A stretch of DNA of 33,073 nucleotides from an uncultured Clostridia bacterium (GCA_904395315.1 CAJFNT010000136.1:1-33073); one strand, 5' to 3'. Numbered from the stretch's first letter, positions 1-6,602 are shown. The notes: a model not told the origin generated them from the letters alone. Numbers and translations: made by a program.

Positions 1-70
1 AGTAAGCATCCCTTTTATGATGTGTTGGTAAAAAAATGACCTATCCACGCGAAACCCCAGGGCTTCTTTC
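1..70 (-). ncRNA. Possible 5' part of a 6S-like RNA, cut by the window edge
   Basis: A good promoter (positions 77-105, minus) would start a transcript near position 70 that leaves the window at position 1. The transcript starts with a purine-rich stretch and then GCCCUGGGGUUUCGCGUGG, a GUCAUUUUUUUACC segment and AAAAGGGAUGCUUACU. That arrangement resembles my memory of the 5' half of Firmicutes 6S RNA. The 3' half lies outside the window, so the closing stem cannot be tested. An alternative is a protein gene with a GTG start at about position 46, preceded by GGGG, whose frame stays open to the edge. The call is tentative. Confidence 0.3.
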
Positions 71-76
71 TCTTAT

Positions 77-105
77 ATTATAACACGGATCGATATAAAA
101 TACAA
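77..105 (-). promoter_or_regulatory. Sigma-A promoter reading toward the left edge
   Basis: On the minus strand there is TTGTAT (105-100), a 17-base spacer and a perfect TATAAT (82-77). It would start transcription near position 70, leaving the window. Confidence 0.6.
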
Positions 106-154
106 GAGTTATTTCATTACATTTTCTTTACAAGAAAATTACCCGGATCTGATC

Positions 155-427
155 TTATTCGCCGTCTGCGAATTCCTGATCTCTTCTGACAAACTCATCA
201 AATGCACGCTTTAAAAGATCCTCGTCTTCGACCATGATAAGCTCTGCATCATCGCTGTCGATGTCGCCATCGACCATCATGATCAATACACCATCGTCTT
301 CTTCCTCTTCCGGAAGCACTTCTGCGAGGGCGAAGAAAACATGGTCTTCAAATTCAAAAACATCAAGTGTTTCAAATTCGATCTCTGCGCCGTTTTCATC
401 TTCGAGTATAATAATATTGTTTTCCAT
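155..427 (-). CDS. DUF1292 family protein (YrzB-like)
   Basis: This 90-residue, very acidic protein has long runs of Glu and Asp and a core beginning MENNIIILEDENGAEIEF, typical of DUF1292 proteins, whose biochemical role is unknown. The frame is open further upstream to position 613, but I place the start at the ATG at 427. It is preceded by a clear GGAAAGG site, and the family usually begins just before this core. It lies directly downstream of ruvX on the same strand, the order seen in Bacillus (yrrK-yrzB). It also has its own consensus promoter inside the gap and a GC-rich structured leader just before the ribosome binding site. Family assignment is firm and function is not known. Confidence 0.9.
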   Translation of the reverse strand: MENNIIILEDENGAEIEFETLDVFEFEDHVFFALAEVLPEEEEDDGVLIMMVDGDIDSDDAELIMVEDEDLLKRAFDEFVRRDQEFADGE

Positions 428-441
428 AATTAAGCCTTTCC

Positions 442-494
442 GCCCGTTCCTATGGGACTCGTGATGACCGGCGCCGCGGCCGGAAAATACGGGC
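442..494 (-). promoter_or_regulatory. Structured GC-rich 5' leader of the DUF1292 gene
   Basis: In the minus-strand transcript GCCCGT (494-489) pairs with ACGGGC (447-442), closing a small branched structure. Inside it CCGGC/GCCGG (483-479 with 472-468) and a short UCC/GGA arm (457-455 with 450-448) can form. The closing stem ends directly before the GGAAAGG ribosome binding site. It does not match a riboswitch class that I recognise. Confidence 0.4.
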
Positions 495-523
495 TTCTGA
501 TCTGTACTTGTCCCTTTATCTAT

Positions 524-552
524 ATAATAATATATTTTGGAACGAATGTCAA
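524..552 (-). promoter_or_regulatory. Sigma-A promoter for the DUF1292 gene
   Basis: On the minus strand there is TTGACA (552-547), a 17-base spacer and TATTAT (529-524). It gives a leader of about 90 nucleotides before the ATG at 427. The -35 and -10 elements lie just before the end of ruvX (stop at 568), so the gene can be read independently of ruvX. Confidence 0.75.
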
Positions 553-567
553 TCCTTTTTATGAATT

Positions 568-984
568 TTATTTCCCGCTGTTTTTCGAAAGGTAGCTTTC
601 GAGTATGAGACACGCGGAAACTGTATCGATCACAGATTTCCGTTTCTGACCGCGGGTGTTTGTAAAATTCAAGTACCGAGTCGCCTCCTTTGTGGTAAGG
701 CGTTCATCAGTAAACTCTATATTACCGTTGTATATGCTGCGAAGCTCGTCTGCGAATTTTCGTGTCGCATCAGCCCGGAAGCCTTCTGTGCCGTCCATGT
801 TTTTAGGCATGCCTATAACGACTGTTTCCGGCTTGTATTCATCGATTATCTCCGAAAGCTCGTCCAAAAGTTTTTTCTTGCCGCTGTTTTTTATAGTGCG
901 CACACCGCTTGCCGTCATCCCCAGAAGATCGCTTACCGCGACGCCGACACGCGCGTCTCCATAATCTATACCCAGTATCCTCAT
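568..984 (-). CDS. ruvX: Putative Holliday junction resolvase RuvX/YqgF
   Basis: This 138-residue protein is a member of the YqgF/RuvX family with an RNase H-like fold, active in the cytoplasm in 16S rRNA 5'-end processing and proposed Holliday junction resolution. It starts MRILGIDYGDARVGVAVSD, with the first acidic catalytic residue in GIDYG. The middle has VVIGMPKNMDGTEG. Near the end DERLTTKEA supplies the second acid, and SVIDTVSACLILESYL carries the third. The length matches the family. I chose the ATG at 984 because GAGG lies six bases upstream; an upstream GTG at 1011 and ATG at 996 lack such a site. It has its own promoter at 1039-1067. Confidence 0.93.
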   Translation of the reverse strand: MRILGIDYGDARVGVAVSDLLGMTASGVRTIKNSGKKKLLDELSEIIDEYKPETVVIGMPKNMDGTEGFRADATRKFADELRSIYNGNIEFTDERLTTKEATRYLNFTNTRGQKRKSVIDTVSACLILESYLSKNSGK

Positions 985-1038
985 CAATATCCTCATTTCA
1001 CAAAATTTCACGGCGTGATATCTCGCCTGACAGTATCC

Positions 1039-1067
1039 ATTATAACATGTATCACGGCTTTTTTCAA
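1039..1067 (-). promoter_or_regulatory. Sigma-A promoter for ruvX
   Basis: On the minus strand there is TTGAAA (1067-1062), a 17-base spacer and TATAAT (1044-1039). It lies back to back with the lipid kinase promoter, about 20 bases away. Confidence 0.75.
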
Positions 1068-1087
1068 CTATAAATTGAATAACATTA

Positions 1088-1115
1088 TTGACATTTTGAA
1101 ATAATGATCTATAAT
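1088..1115 (+). promoter_or_regulatory. Sigma-A promoter for the lipid kinase gene
   Basis: TTGACA at 1088-1093 is followed by a 16-base spacer and TATAAT at 1110-1115. A second TATAAT at 1115-1120 is spaced too far to be preferred. Confidence 0.7.
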
Positions 1116-1174
1116 ATAATTAGTAGAGATCAGATCGGCGGATGTTAAGCTCATGGCGGAATGGAGGGATCTGT

Positions 1175-2089
1175 ATGCGAAAAAAATTGTTATTTATATT
1201 TAATCCGAGATCGGGAAAGGGACGTATTAAAAATGCTCTTTTTGAGCTTATGGATCTTTTTACAAGAGTGGGATATGACGTCATGGCACATCCCACACAG
1301 ACCCCTGAGGACTGTTCCGAGACAGTTGTGCGGCTGGCTGAAGATTTTGACGTGCTTGCTGTCTCAGGAGGCGACGGCACTTTGAATGAGGCTGTTACAG
1401 GTATGCTCATGATCCCGGAGGAGAAGCGTATACCGATAGGTTATATACCGTCTGGAACGATGAATGATTTCGCAAACGGGAACGGTATACCGAAAGATAT
1501 AGTTTCAGCCGCCAAAACGCTTATAGGCGGCGATACCAAGGAATATGATATAGGTAAGTTCAATGAAAAAAAATTTATATATGTTGCCGGTTTCGGAGCA
1601 TTTACGGATGTTTCGTATGCAACGCCTCAATCCACCAAAAATTTCTTTGGCCCCGCCGCGTATTTTGTGGAAGGGATCAAGAGCCTTTCAAAAATAGAAG
1701 GTATAGATGTGAGGATAACTGCTGATGACGGCAGGATCATAGAAGAGGAGGCGCTTATATGCCTCATAATGAATTCTACAAGTGTGGCAGGAGTGGGCTT
1801 TGGAGATTTTTACAACGTAGATACGAGTGACGGTTTGTTTGAAATAGTTGTAATCCCTAAAAGCAGTAAAATAACCGATCTTGCGGCTGTCATAAGCGAG
1901 ATCGTGAACGGCGAGCGTGATTCGGGCGGTGTGCATGTTATAAGCACGTCACGTGCTGTTATAGAGACTGAAAAACCGGTCAGATGGACGATAGACGGTG
2001 AGTTTGGCGGGGAGACTGACAGAGTCTCGTTTGAAGTGCTCCATAATGCTGTAAAATTTATAGTTAAAAAGAAGATAGAAGACAAATAA
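1175..2089 (+). CDS. Diacylglycerol/lipid kinase, DagK-YegS-BmrU family
   Basis: This 304-residue cytoplasmic or membrane-associated kinase should phosphorylate diacylglycerol or a related lipid, feeding it back into phospholipid synthesis. The N-terminal catalytic domain shows FNPRSGKGR near residue 10, the nucleotide-binding GGDGTLNEAV motif near residue 65 and YIPSGTMNDFAN near residue 95. The C-terminal half is the usual beta-sandwich with a KPVRWTIDGE segment near the end. The ATG at 1175 follows GGAGGG by six bases. An ORF beginning at 1142 would add residues with no homology. It stands alone under its own promoter and is convergent with the ferredoxin gene. The exact lipid substrate cannot be read from the sequence. 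Confidence 0.9.
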   Translation: MRKKLLFIFNPRSGKGRIKNALFELMDLFTRVGYDVMAHPTQTPEDCSETVVRLAEDFDVLAVSGGDGTLNEAVTGMLMIPEEKRIPIGYIPSGTMNDFANGNGIPKDIVSAAKTLIGGDTKEYDIGKFNEKKFIYVAGFGAFTDVSYATPQSTKNFFGPAAYFVEGIKSLSKIEGIDVRITADDGRIIEEEALICLIMNSTSVAGVGFGDFYNVDTSDGLFEIVVIPKSSKITDLAAVISEIVNGERDSGGVHVISTSRAVIETEKPVRWTIDGEFGGETDRVSFEVLHNAVKFIVKKKIEDK

Positions 2090-2093
2090 AGCA

Positions 2094-2112
2094 GCGCGGC
2101 ATGATGCCGCGC
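2094..2112. terminator. Perfect hairpin between convergent genes
   Basis: GCGCGGCAT (2094-2102), one base, and ATGCCGCGC (2104-2112) form a GC-rich stem between two convergent genes. On the minus strand it is followed by TGCTTTATTT, a weak T tract, so it fits best as the terminator of the ferredoxin gene. No T run follows on the plus strand. Confidence 0.5.
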
Positions 2113-2120
2113 CGGATAGT

Positions 2121-2825
2121 TCAATCGCTCAGTATCCTTCCGTCAGTCGAGACGGTTATAACTTGCCATGGGATCATCTTTCCGCTGTTTATAAGCGCAG
2201 TTTTCACAGCATGTTCAATACCGCCGCAGCACGGCACTTCCATACGTATTACTTTGACGCTCCGGATGTTGTTTTGAGCGATTATCGCTGTGAGTTTTTC
2301 ACTGTAGTCTGTGTTGTCAAGCTTAGGACAGCCTATAAGGGTTATCCTTCCTTTTATAAATTTTTCATGAAATGCACCGTAGGCATAGGCTGTGCAGTCG
2401 GCAGCGATCAAAAGATCAGCATTGTCAAAATACGGCGCGTTCACAGGCGCGAGTTTTATCTGTACAGGCCATTGTGAAAGACAGGATGGCTGTTCCGATG
2501 CCGGGACAGATGCGTGTAAGTCCGCGCCGCGGTCTATCGCGCGTGATGCGCTTCCGGGGCATCCGCAGGGAAGGGGATTTTCCGGAGCCTTTTTTCTGTT
2601 TGCCTTAACGGCTTCCTCGTCATATGCGGCGGCCTCTCTTTCCTCAAATGAGATCGCTCCGGTGGGACAGGCGGGGAGACAGTCTCCCAACCCGTCGCAG
2701 TAATCGTCACGTATGAGCTGTGCTTTGCCGTTAATGATCGCTATAGCGCCTTCGTGACATGCTTCGGCACAGATACCGCAGCCGTCGCAGAGTTCCTCGT
2801 TTATCTTGATTATTCTCCTTATCAT
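2121..2825 (-). CDS. 4Fe-4S ferredoxin-type protein of the Hcp-associated family
   Basis: This 234-residue protein has an N-terminal ferredoxin domain with a full cluster motif (Cys13, 16, 19 and 23). A second, unusual CDGLGDCLPACP site follows, in which three Cys (43, 49, 53) are visible. Family members commonly have this CDGLG signature. The C-terminal part contains SQWPVQIKLAPVNAPYF, then LLIAADCTAYAYG, IGCPKLD and MEVPCCGG, so five further Cys are in conserved positions (115, 144, 166, 199, 200). From memory, such proteins sit beside hybrid-cluster protein (hcp) and a Crp/Fnr regulator in clostridia, which implies nitrosative or redox stress. No hcp is in this window. It is divergent from a Crp/Fnr gene and shares its palindrome. 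Electron partner and reaction are unknown. Confidence 0.8.
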   Translation of the reverse strand: MIRRIIKINEELCDGCGICAEACHEGAIAIINGKAQLIRDDYCDGLGDCLPACPTGAISFEEREAAAYDEEAVKANRKKAPENPLPCGCPGSASRAIDRGADLHASVPASEQPSCLSQWPVQIKLAPVNAPYFDNADLLIAADCTAYAYGAFHEKFIKGRITLIGCPKLDNTDYSEKLTAIIAQNNIRSVKVIRMEVPCCGGIEHAVKTALINSGKMIPWQVITVSTDGRILSD

Positions 2826-2858
2826 ATAAATGTATTCCTTTCGTATCGTGATACAGGT

Positions 2859-2864
2859 ATTATA
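2859..2864 (-). promoter_or_regulatory. -10 element of an apparently activator-dependent promoter
   Basis: TATAAT on the minus strand (2864-2859) has no recognisable -35 hexamer at 16-18 bases (CATACT lies there). It predicts a start near 2852. The centre of the 18-bp palindrome then falls at -41.5, the classic position for class II activation by Crp/Fnr proteins. Confidence 0.6.
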
Positions 2865-2884
2865 TCATAAAAAATGAGGAAAGT

Positions 2885-2902
2885 ATGTTGTTATAACAAC
2901 AT
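2885..2902. promoter_or_regulatory. Perfect 18-bp palindrome, probable Crp/Fnr-family operator
   Basis: ATGTTGTTATAACAACAT reads the same on both strands. Its TGTTG-N6-CAACA layout has the same half-site spacing as the Crp consensus TGTGA-N6-TCACA. It lies between the divergent ferredoxin and Crp/Fnr genes, overlaps the likely -35 of the regulator gene, and is placed at -41.5 for the ferredoxin gene. Confidence 0.7.
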
Positions 2903-2917
2903 TTTTGAAATTATATC
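2888..2917 (+). promoter_or_regulatory. Likely promoter of the Crp/Fnr regulator gene
   Basis: TTGTTA (2888-2893) lies inside the palindrome, followed by an 18-base spacer and TATATC (2912-2917). Binding of a regulator to the palindrome would cover this -35 element, which suggests autorepression. Confidence 0.45.
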
Positions 2918-2938
2918 ATGTATGGAAGGTAAAATATC

Positions 2939-3595
2939 ATGGATTATGAGTTCATTTCAGGCACAGAGCTTTTCAGCGGGCTCAGTGCGGAAGAAACAAG
3001 GGAAATATTAAATATATCATACGCGTATACAAAATTGTTCGGGAAAGAGGAAACAGTGTTCGAGCTGGGAAGCGTGACGAGCTGCGCGGCGATGGTGCTT
3101 TGCGGAAGCGTCAGAGTGGAGCGACCGGATTTTTATGGGACGGTAAGCATAATATCAACAATAGGTCCCGGTGAGATGTTTGCAGAGGCATACGCGTTTG
3201 CGCATGGAGAAAAAATGATGGTGAGCGCTGTTGCGGCAGAGGAAAGCGAGATCTTATTTATAGATACGGAGGCTCTTTTGGAGAGCGGCAATATAACTAT
3301 ACTGAAAAATTTTTTGAAAGACGCGTCAATGAAAAACCTGCGTCTGTCAAGAAAGATAGTTCACACATCTCCCAAGACCATAAGAGGGAGAGTGCTTGAA
3401 TATTTTGCATATCTTTCCCAAAACGCCGGCGGGAATGAGTTTATTGTTCCGTTTTCCCGCAGCCGCATGGCTGAATATCTTTCGGTGGACAGAAGCGCGC
3501 TCTCGGCGGAACTGTCAAAAATGCGCCGTGAAGGGATCATAGAGTTTGAGAAAAACAGATTTCGCTTGATGGTGTCAAGACGGGTATTGACATAA
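2939..3595 (+). CDS. Crp/Fnr family transcriptional regulator
   Basis: This 218-residue protein has an N-terminal cyclic-nucleotide-binding-like beta-roll (about residues 10-120, with FSGLSAEETREIL at the start and a GPGEMFAEAYAF turn). A long dimerisation helix follows. The C-terminal winged helix (about 145-215) reads VPFSRSRMAEYLSVDRSALSAELSKM, the usual Crp/Fnr recognition helix region. No N-terminal Fnr-type Cys cluster is present, so it does not look like an oxygen-sensing Fnr. The divergent ferredoxin suggests an HcpR-like role in nitric oxide or redox response, but this is inference from context. The ATG at 2939 follows GGAAGGT by eight bases. It probably binds the palindrome at 2885-2902. 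Confidence 0.88.
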   Translation: MDYEFISGTELFSGLSAEETREILNISYAYTKLFGKEETVFELGSVTSCAAMVLCGSVRVERPDFYGTVSIISTIGPGEMFAEAYAFAHGEKMMVSAVAAEESEILFIDTEALLESGNITILKNFLKDASMKNLRLSRKIVHTSPKTIRGRVLEYFAYLSQNAGGNEFIVPFSRSRMAEYLSVDRSALSAELSKMRREGIIEFEKNRFRLMVSRRVLT

Positions 3596-3616
3596 GAGCT
3601 TTGAGTGTGATATACT
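3587..3616 (+). promoter_or_regulatory. Sigma-A promoter for the sirtuin gene
   Basis: TTGACA (3587-3592) overlaps the last codons of the regulator gene and is followed by an 18-base spacer and TATACT (3611-3616). It gives the sirtuin-phosphopantetheinyl transferase pair its own start. Confidence 0.7.
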
Positions 3617-3681
3617 AATTTTGTTAAGATGAAAATAAGCCGAGGACGATCATCTCCGGCAGAATGTGAGGAGTGGTAATA

Positions 3682-4404
3682 TTGACTGATATAGAAAAGC
3701 TTCAGGCGATCGTGGACGGATCGGATAATATTGTTTTTTTCGGAGGAGCGGGAGTGTCTACCGAGAGCGGTATACCTGATTTTCGGAGTGTGGACGGCCT
3801 TTATCATCAAAAGTACGATTATCCTCCGGAAACTATACTGAGCGCGGAGTTTTATTACAGCAATACAGAGGATTTTTTTAAATTCTACAGGGATAAAATG
3901 ATAGTGCCCAATGTAAAACCCAATAAGGCGCATACAGCATTGGCGCGGCTGGAGGAAATAGGCAAGCTGAAAGCCGTTATAACACAGAATATAGACGGGC
4001 TTCATCAAATGGCGGGCTCAAAGCGCGTATATGAGCTGCATGGATCTGTGCTGCGTAATTACTGTGAAAATTGCGGGAAGTTTTATGGGATCGAGAAAAT
4101 AACCGGAACGAAAGGCGTGCCGACGTGCGATGAATGCGGCGGCAGGATAAAGCCGGATGTCGTTCTTTATGGCGAGATGCTTGATGATGATTGTATCAGA
4201 GGCGCGGCAGAGGCGGTCTCGAAGGCTGACACATTGATAATAGGCGGGACATCCCTTGTGGTATATCCTGCGGCAGGACTGATAAATTATTTTAACGGAA
4301 GACATTTGATACTTATAAACAAGAGCAGGACATCGGCTGATTCTGCAGCGGAGCTTGTGATACACGATTCTATAGGAGAGGTGCTCGGCGCGCTTAGGAT
4401 ATGA
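3682..4404 (+). CDS. NAD-dependent protein deacylase, SIR2 family
   Basis: This 240-residue cytoplasmic sirtuin removes acyl groups from protein lysines, consuming NAD. It shows GAGVSTESGIPDFRS near residue 22, TQNIDGLHQMAG, the catalytic His in ELHGSVLRNYC, and a zinc site of four Cys (YCENCG and PTCDECGG). GTSLVVYPAAGL closes the NAD site. I chose the TTG at 3682 because GAGGAG ends eight bases before it; the GTG at 3673 overlaps that site. It is followed after three bases by a phosphopantetheinyl transferase gene, so the two are probably co-transcribed. The acyl specificity (acetyl, succinyl or other) cannot be fixed from sequence alone. Confidence 0.93.
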   Translation: MTDIEKLQAIVDGSDNIVFFGGAGVSTESGIPDFRSVDGLYHQKYDYPPETILSAEFYYSNTEDFFKFYRDKMIVPNVKPNKAHTALARLEEIGKLKAVITQNIDGLHQMAGSKRVYELHGSVLRNYCENCGKFYGIEKITGTKGVPTCDECGGRIKPDVVLYGEMLDDDCIRGAAEAVSKADTLIIGGTSLVVYPAAGLINYFNGRHLILINKSRTSADSAAELVIHDSIGEVLGALRI

Positions 4405-4407
4405 TAT

Positions 4408-5064
4408 ATGGAGATATATGAGCTGAAACAAAGTGGCTGTTTCCTTTGCTGGATGGATATATCGGAATGGGAGATCGACACTTCCGGATTTTCTGTTCGT
4501 CGGATCAAAAGGCTCGCGGAAATAAAAAACGAAAAAGAAAAGCGCCGTTCGGCAGGCGCAGAGCTGATGCTCATACATGCCGTAAAGACGCTTTTTCCGG
4601 ATCGTCCGATCCCGGTGCAATATGATGCCGATAGGAACGGAAAACCGTATTTTACCGAGATGGACGGAGCATATTTCAGTTTGTCACACTCAGGTAAGCT
4701 TGCGGTTTGCGCTGTTTCGGACGCGCCTGTCGGTGTTGATGTTCAGGCGGTCAGAAAGATAAGTGAGGGTATTGCCAAAAAGTATTTTACCGCAAGAGAG
4801 CGAGACAGACTGAGCCGAGGCGGAGCTCCCGAATTCACGAGGATCTGGACGAGAAAGGAAGCTGTTTCAAAAGCCGTTGGGCTGGGCGTGCAGATCGGAT
4901 TTGAGGGTCTGGACGTGCTTGCGGCGGAGACGGAGTATAATGGACAGGTCTATTCCATTGAGGATATTGACTGTGGGTTTGACGGTTATTGTATGGCTCT
5001 GAGCCGACTACGTCATTTTCCCCGGGCTGTTTCGTCCGGTGAAAAGTCTTCAATATGCTCATAG
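4408..5064 (+). CDS. 4'-phosphopantetheinyl transferase, Sfp type
   Basis: This 218-residue enzyme transfers the phosphopantetheine arm of coenzyme A to a carrier protein. It has NGKPYF and FSLSHSGKLA in the middle, the magnesium-binding VGVDVQ motif, and the FTARERDR plus WTRKEAVSKAVG motifs of the Sfp family. Length is normal for the family. The start at 4408 lies three bases after the sirtuin stop, with a weak AGGAT site. No polyketide or nonribosomal peptide genes are nearby, so the substrate may be the fatty acid acyl carrier protein or an unlinked cluster. The last 52 bases overlap a small gene on the other strand. Confidence 0.9.
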   Translation: MEIYELKQSGCFLCWMDISEWEIDTSGFSVRRIKRLAEIKNEKEKRRSAGAELMLIHAVKTLFPDRPIPVQYDADRNGKPYFTEMDGAYFSLSHSGKLAVCAVSDAPVGVDVQAVRKISEGIAKKYFTARERDRLSRGGAPEFTRIWTRKEAVSKAVGLGVQIGFEGLDVLAAETEYNGQVYSIEDIDCGFDGYCMALSRLRHFPRAVSSGEKSSICS

Positions 5065-5192
5065 GAGCGTATTTGTTCACTGTCTTCCGGCAGAAACGGT
5101 ATAAGTCCGGTACACTCATGGTGGGATACAGCTCCGGAGTCAAGGCCGAAAGACATGGTTTCAAACAGCTTTTCGTTTGGATTTCGTTTCAT
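5013..5192 (-). CDS. Small protein of 59 residues, unknown function
   Basis: This short gene begins MKRNPNEKLFETMSFGL and contains HHECTGLIPFLPEDSEQIRSYEHI. It looks like a real coding sequence because the ATG at 5192 is preceded by a near-perfect GGGAGGA site six bases away, and because the TGLIP segment with acidic tail resembles small conserved clostridial proteins I remember without a name. It has no membrane segment or signal peptide. It runs antisense to the phosphopantetheinyl transferase gene and overlaps its 3' end by 52 bases. An upstream ORF start at 5228 has no site of its own. Function is unknown. Confidence 0.65.
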   Translation of the reverse strand: MKRNPNEKLFETMSFGLDSGAVSHHECTGLIPFLPEDSEQIRSYEHIEDFSPDETARGK

Positions 5193-5306
5193 TTTTATCC
5201 TCCCTCTGCGGCGCGGATGCGCGCGCATTTATATTCTGTGTGCGATCGGACGGATTATTCGAGGTGAGATCAGGCAGTGTCGGATCAAAATAGAAATAAA
5301 AATTAG

Positions 5307-5321
5307 ATCAAATTATTTGAT
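5307..5321. repeat. 15-bp inverted repeat before mtnN
   Basis: ATCAAAT-T-ATTTGAT is a perfect inverted repeat ending one base before the AGGAG site of mtnN. It could be an operator or a weak leader hairpin. In AT-rich DNA it could also be chance. Confidence 0.3.
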
Positions 5322-5337
5322 AGGAGTTGAGTATATA

Positions 5338-6030
5338 GTGATAGGTATAATAGGTGCCATGGAAAGTGAAGTCAATGGGCTGAAAGCGTCTGTTGAAAAT
5401 GCGGAAATAAGGAAGATCGCATCCGTGGAGTTCTGCAGCGGTACGCTGAACGGAAAAGAGGTCGTTATAGCTGAAGCGGGTGTCGGAAAGGTGAACGCGG
5501 CCGTTACGGCTCAGATTATGATCCTTGAATATGGCGCAGAAGCGGTCATAAATGCAGGTGTTGCGGGCGGTTTGAATGCGACGCTTAAAGTTGGGGATAT
5601 AGTTGTAGCTGACAAGGTAGCCGAGCATGATATGGATACAACACCGTTTGGCGATCCTCCGGGCTTTATAACCGGGCTTGAACGTGTATATATGGAGTGT
5701 GATGAAGGTATTACTCAAATATTGAAAAAGACGGCAGAAGAGCTGGGGGTACATACCATTGTAGGAACGATAGTATCCGGTGATCAATTCATATGCCGCA
5801 AAGAGCAGCGTGAAAAGCTGATAGGTGAATTTAACGCGGATGCCGCGGAGATGGAAGGCGCGGCTATAGGTCATGTGTGCGCTATGAATGGTGTACGGTT
5901 CGGAGTGATAAGAGCGATGTCGGATTGTGCAAATGATGACAGCATCGTGGATTTCCCAACATTTGAGTTAAAAGCCGCGTCTCGGTCGGTAGAGATCATA
6001 AAAAGAGCTGTAAGCAAAATGGATCATTAA
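5338..6030 (+). CDS. mtnN: 5'-methylthioadenosine/S-adenosylhomocysteine nucleosidase
   Basis: This 230-residue enzyme cleaves adenine from S-adenosylhomocysteine and methylthioadenosine in the activated methyl cycle. The GTG at 5338 gives an N-terminus MIGIIGAMESEV, which aligns with the known start of the family and puts the catalytic Glu at residue 11. INAGVAGGL, EHDMDTTPFG and VSGDQFI follow. AAEMEGAAIGHVC carries the Glu that holds the ribose, and RAMSDCAND the catalytic Asp. AGGAG lies 11 bases upstream, a little far. An ORF can be drawn back to 5155, but those residues are not part of the family. The product is the substrate of LuxS, encoded 16 bases downstream. Confidence 0.94.
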   Translation: MIGIIGAMESEVNGLKASVENAEIRKIASVEFCSGTLNGKEVVIAEAGVGKVNAAVTAQIMILEYGAEAVINAGVAGGLNATLKVGDIVVADKVAEHDMDTTPFGDPPGFITGLERVYMECDEGITQILKKTAEELGVHTIVGTIVSGDQFICRKEQREKLIGEFNADAAEMEGAAIGHVCAMNGVRFGVIRAMSDCANDDSIVDFPTFELKAASRSVEIIKRAVSKMDH

Positions 6031-6046
6031 AGGAGTAAGTGTTTTT

Positions 6047-6514
6047 ATGGAAAAGATAAAATCGTTTCAGGTAGATCATAGAAAGCTTGAACGCGGAATG
6101 TACATTTCGAGGATAGACGGAGACGTTGTCACATATGATCTGAGGTTTTGTAAGCCCAATACGGGTATTGTTCTTGATGATATTACCGTACACACTATAG
6201 AGCATATGCTGGCAACATATACGAGAAATTCAGATATAGGAAATGAAGTGGTATACTTTGGCCCGATGGGATGCAGAACAGGATTTTATTTCCTTGTAAG
6301 GGATTCTGTGACGGCTGATAAAGCCAGATCGGAGCTGGTCTCGGCGATAAAGCAGACGCTTGAATATGAAGGTCCTGTTTTCGGCGCCAGCGAGATAGAA
6401 TGCGGCAATTACCGAGAACTCGATCTTGAAAGCGCGAAAACGGCGCTTAGAGAGTATCTGCCTGTTATAGAAAACGCGGTCATAATGGATTATGATGAGG
6501 TAAACGCGCTGTGA
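6047..6514 (+). CDS. luxS: S-ribosylhomocysteine lyase LuxS
   Basis: This 155-residue metalloenzyme splits S-ribosylhomocysteine into homocysteine and DPD, the precursor of the autoinducer-2 signal. The metal ligands are visible: His49 and His53 in HTIEHM, and Cys119 in ECGNY. Glu52 lies between the histidines and the catalytic Cys76 is in YFGPMGCRTGFY. SRIDGDVVTYDLRFCKPN is the usual substrate loop. Length is normal. GGAG lies about 12 bases before the ATG at 6047. It follows mtnN closely, forming a complete two-step recycling operon, so a metabolic role is certain and signalling is possible. Confidence 0.96.
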   Translation: MEKIKSFQVDHRKLERGMYISRIDGDVVTYDLRFCKPNTGIVLDDITVHTIEHMLATYTRNSDIGNEVVYFGPMGCRTGFYFLVRDSVTADKARSELVSAIKQTLEYEGPVFGASEIECGNYRELDLESAKTALREYLPVIENAVIMDYDEVNAL

Positions 6515-6602
6515 ATAAAACAATATTGCCGGGGAAATATGTTTGCCGGTATTGTTGTGGTCATTTGCGTGTATGATGTTTTTGACGTAAAATATTTGTT
6601 TG

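Noticed and set aside
3361-4008. Long minus-strand ORF of 215 residues
   Set aside because: It is antisense to the Crp/Fnr and sirtuin genes and shows no family signal; a shadow of the real frames.
4018-4620. Long minus-strand ORF of 200 residues
   Set aside because: It lies entirely antisense to the sirtuin and phosphopantetheinyl transferase genes, has no ribosome binding site, and reads like a reverse-strand shadow.
6519-6560. Hairpin AACAATA/TATTGTT as the luxS terminator
   Set aside because: It has a bulged stem and no T run. The stronger hairpin at 6603-6652 explains termination better.
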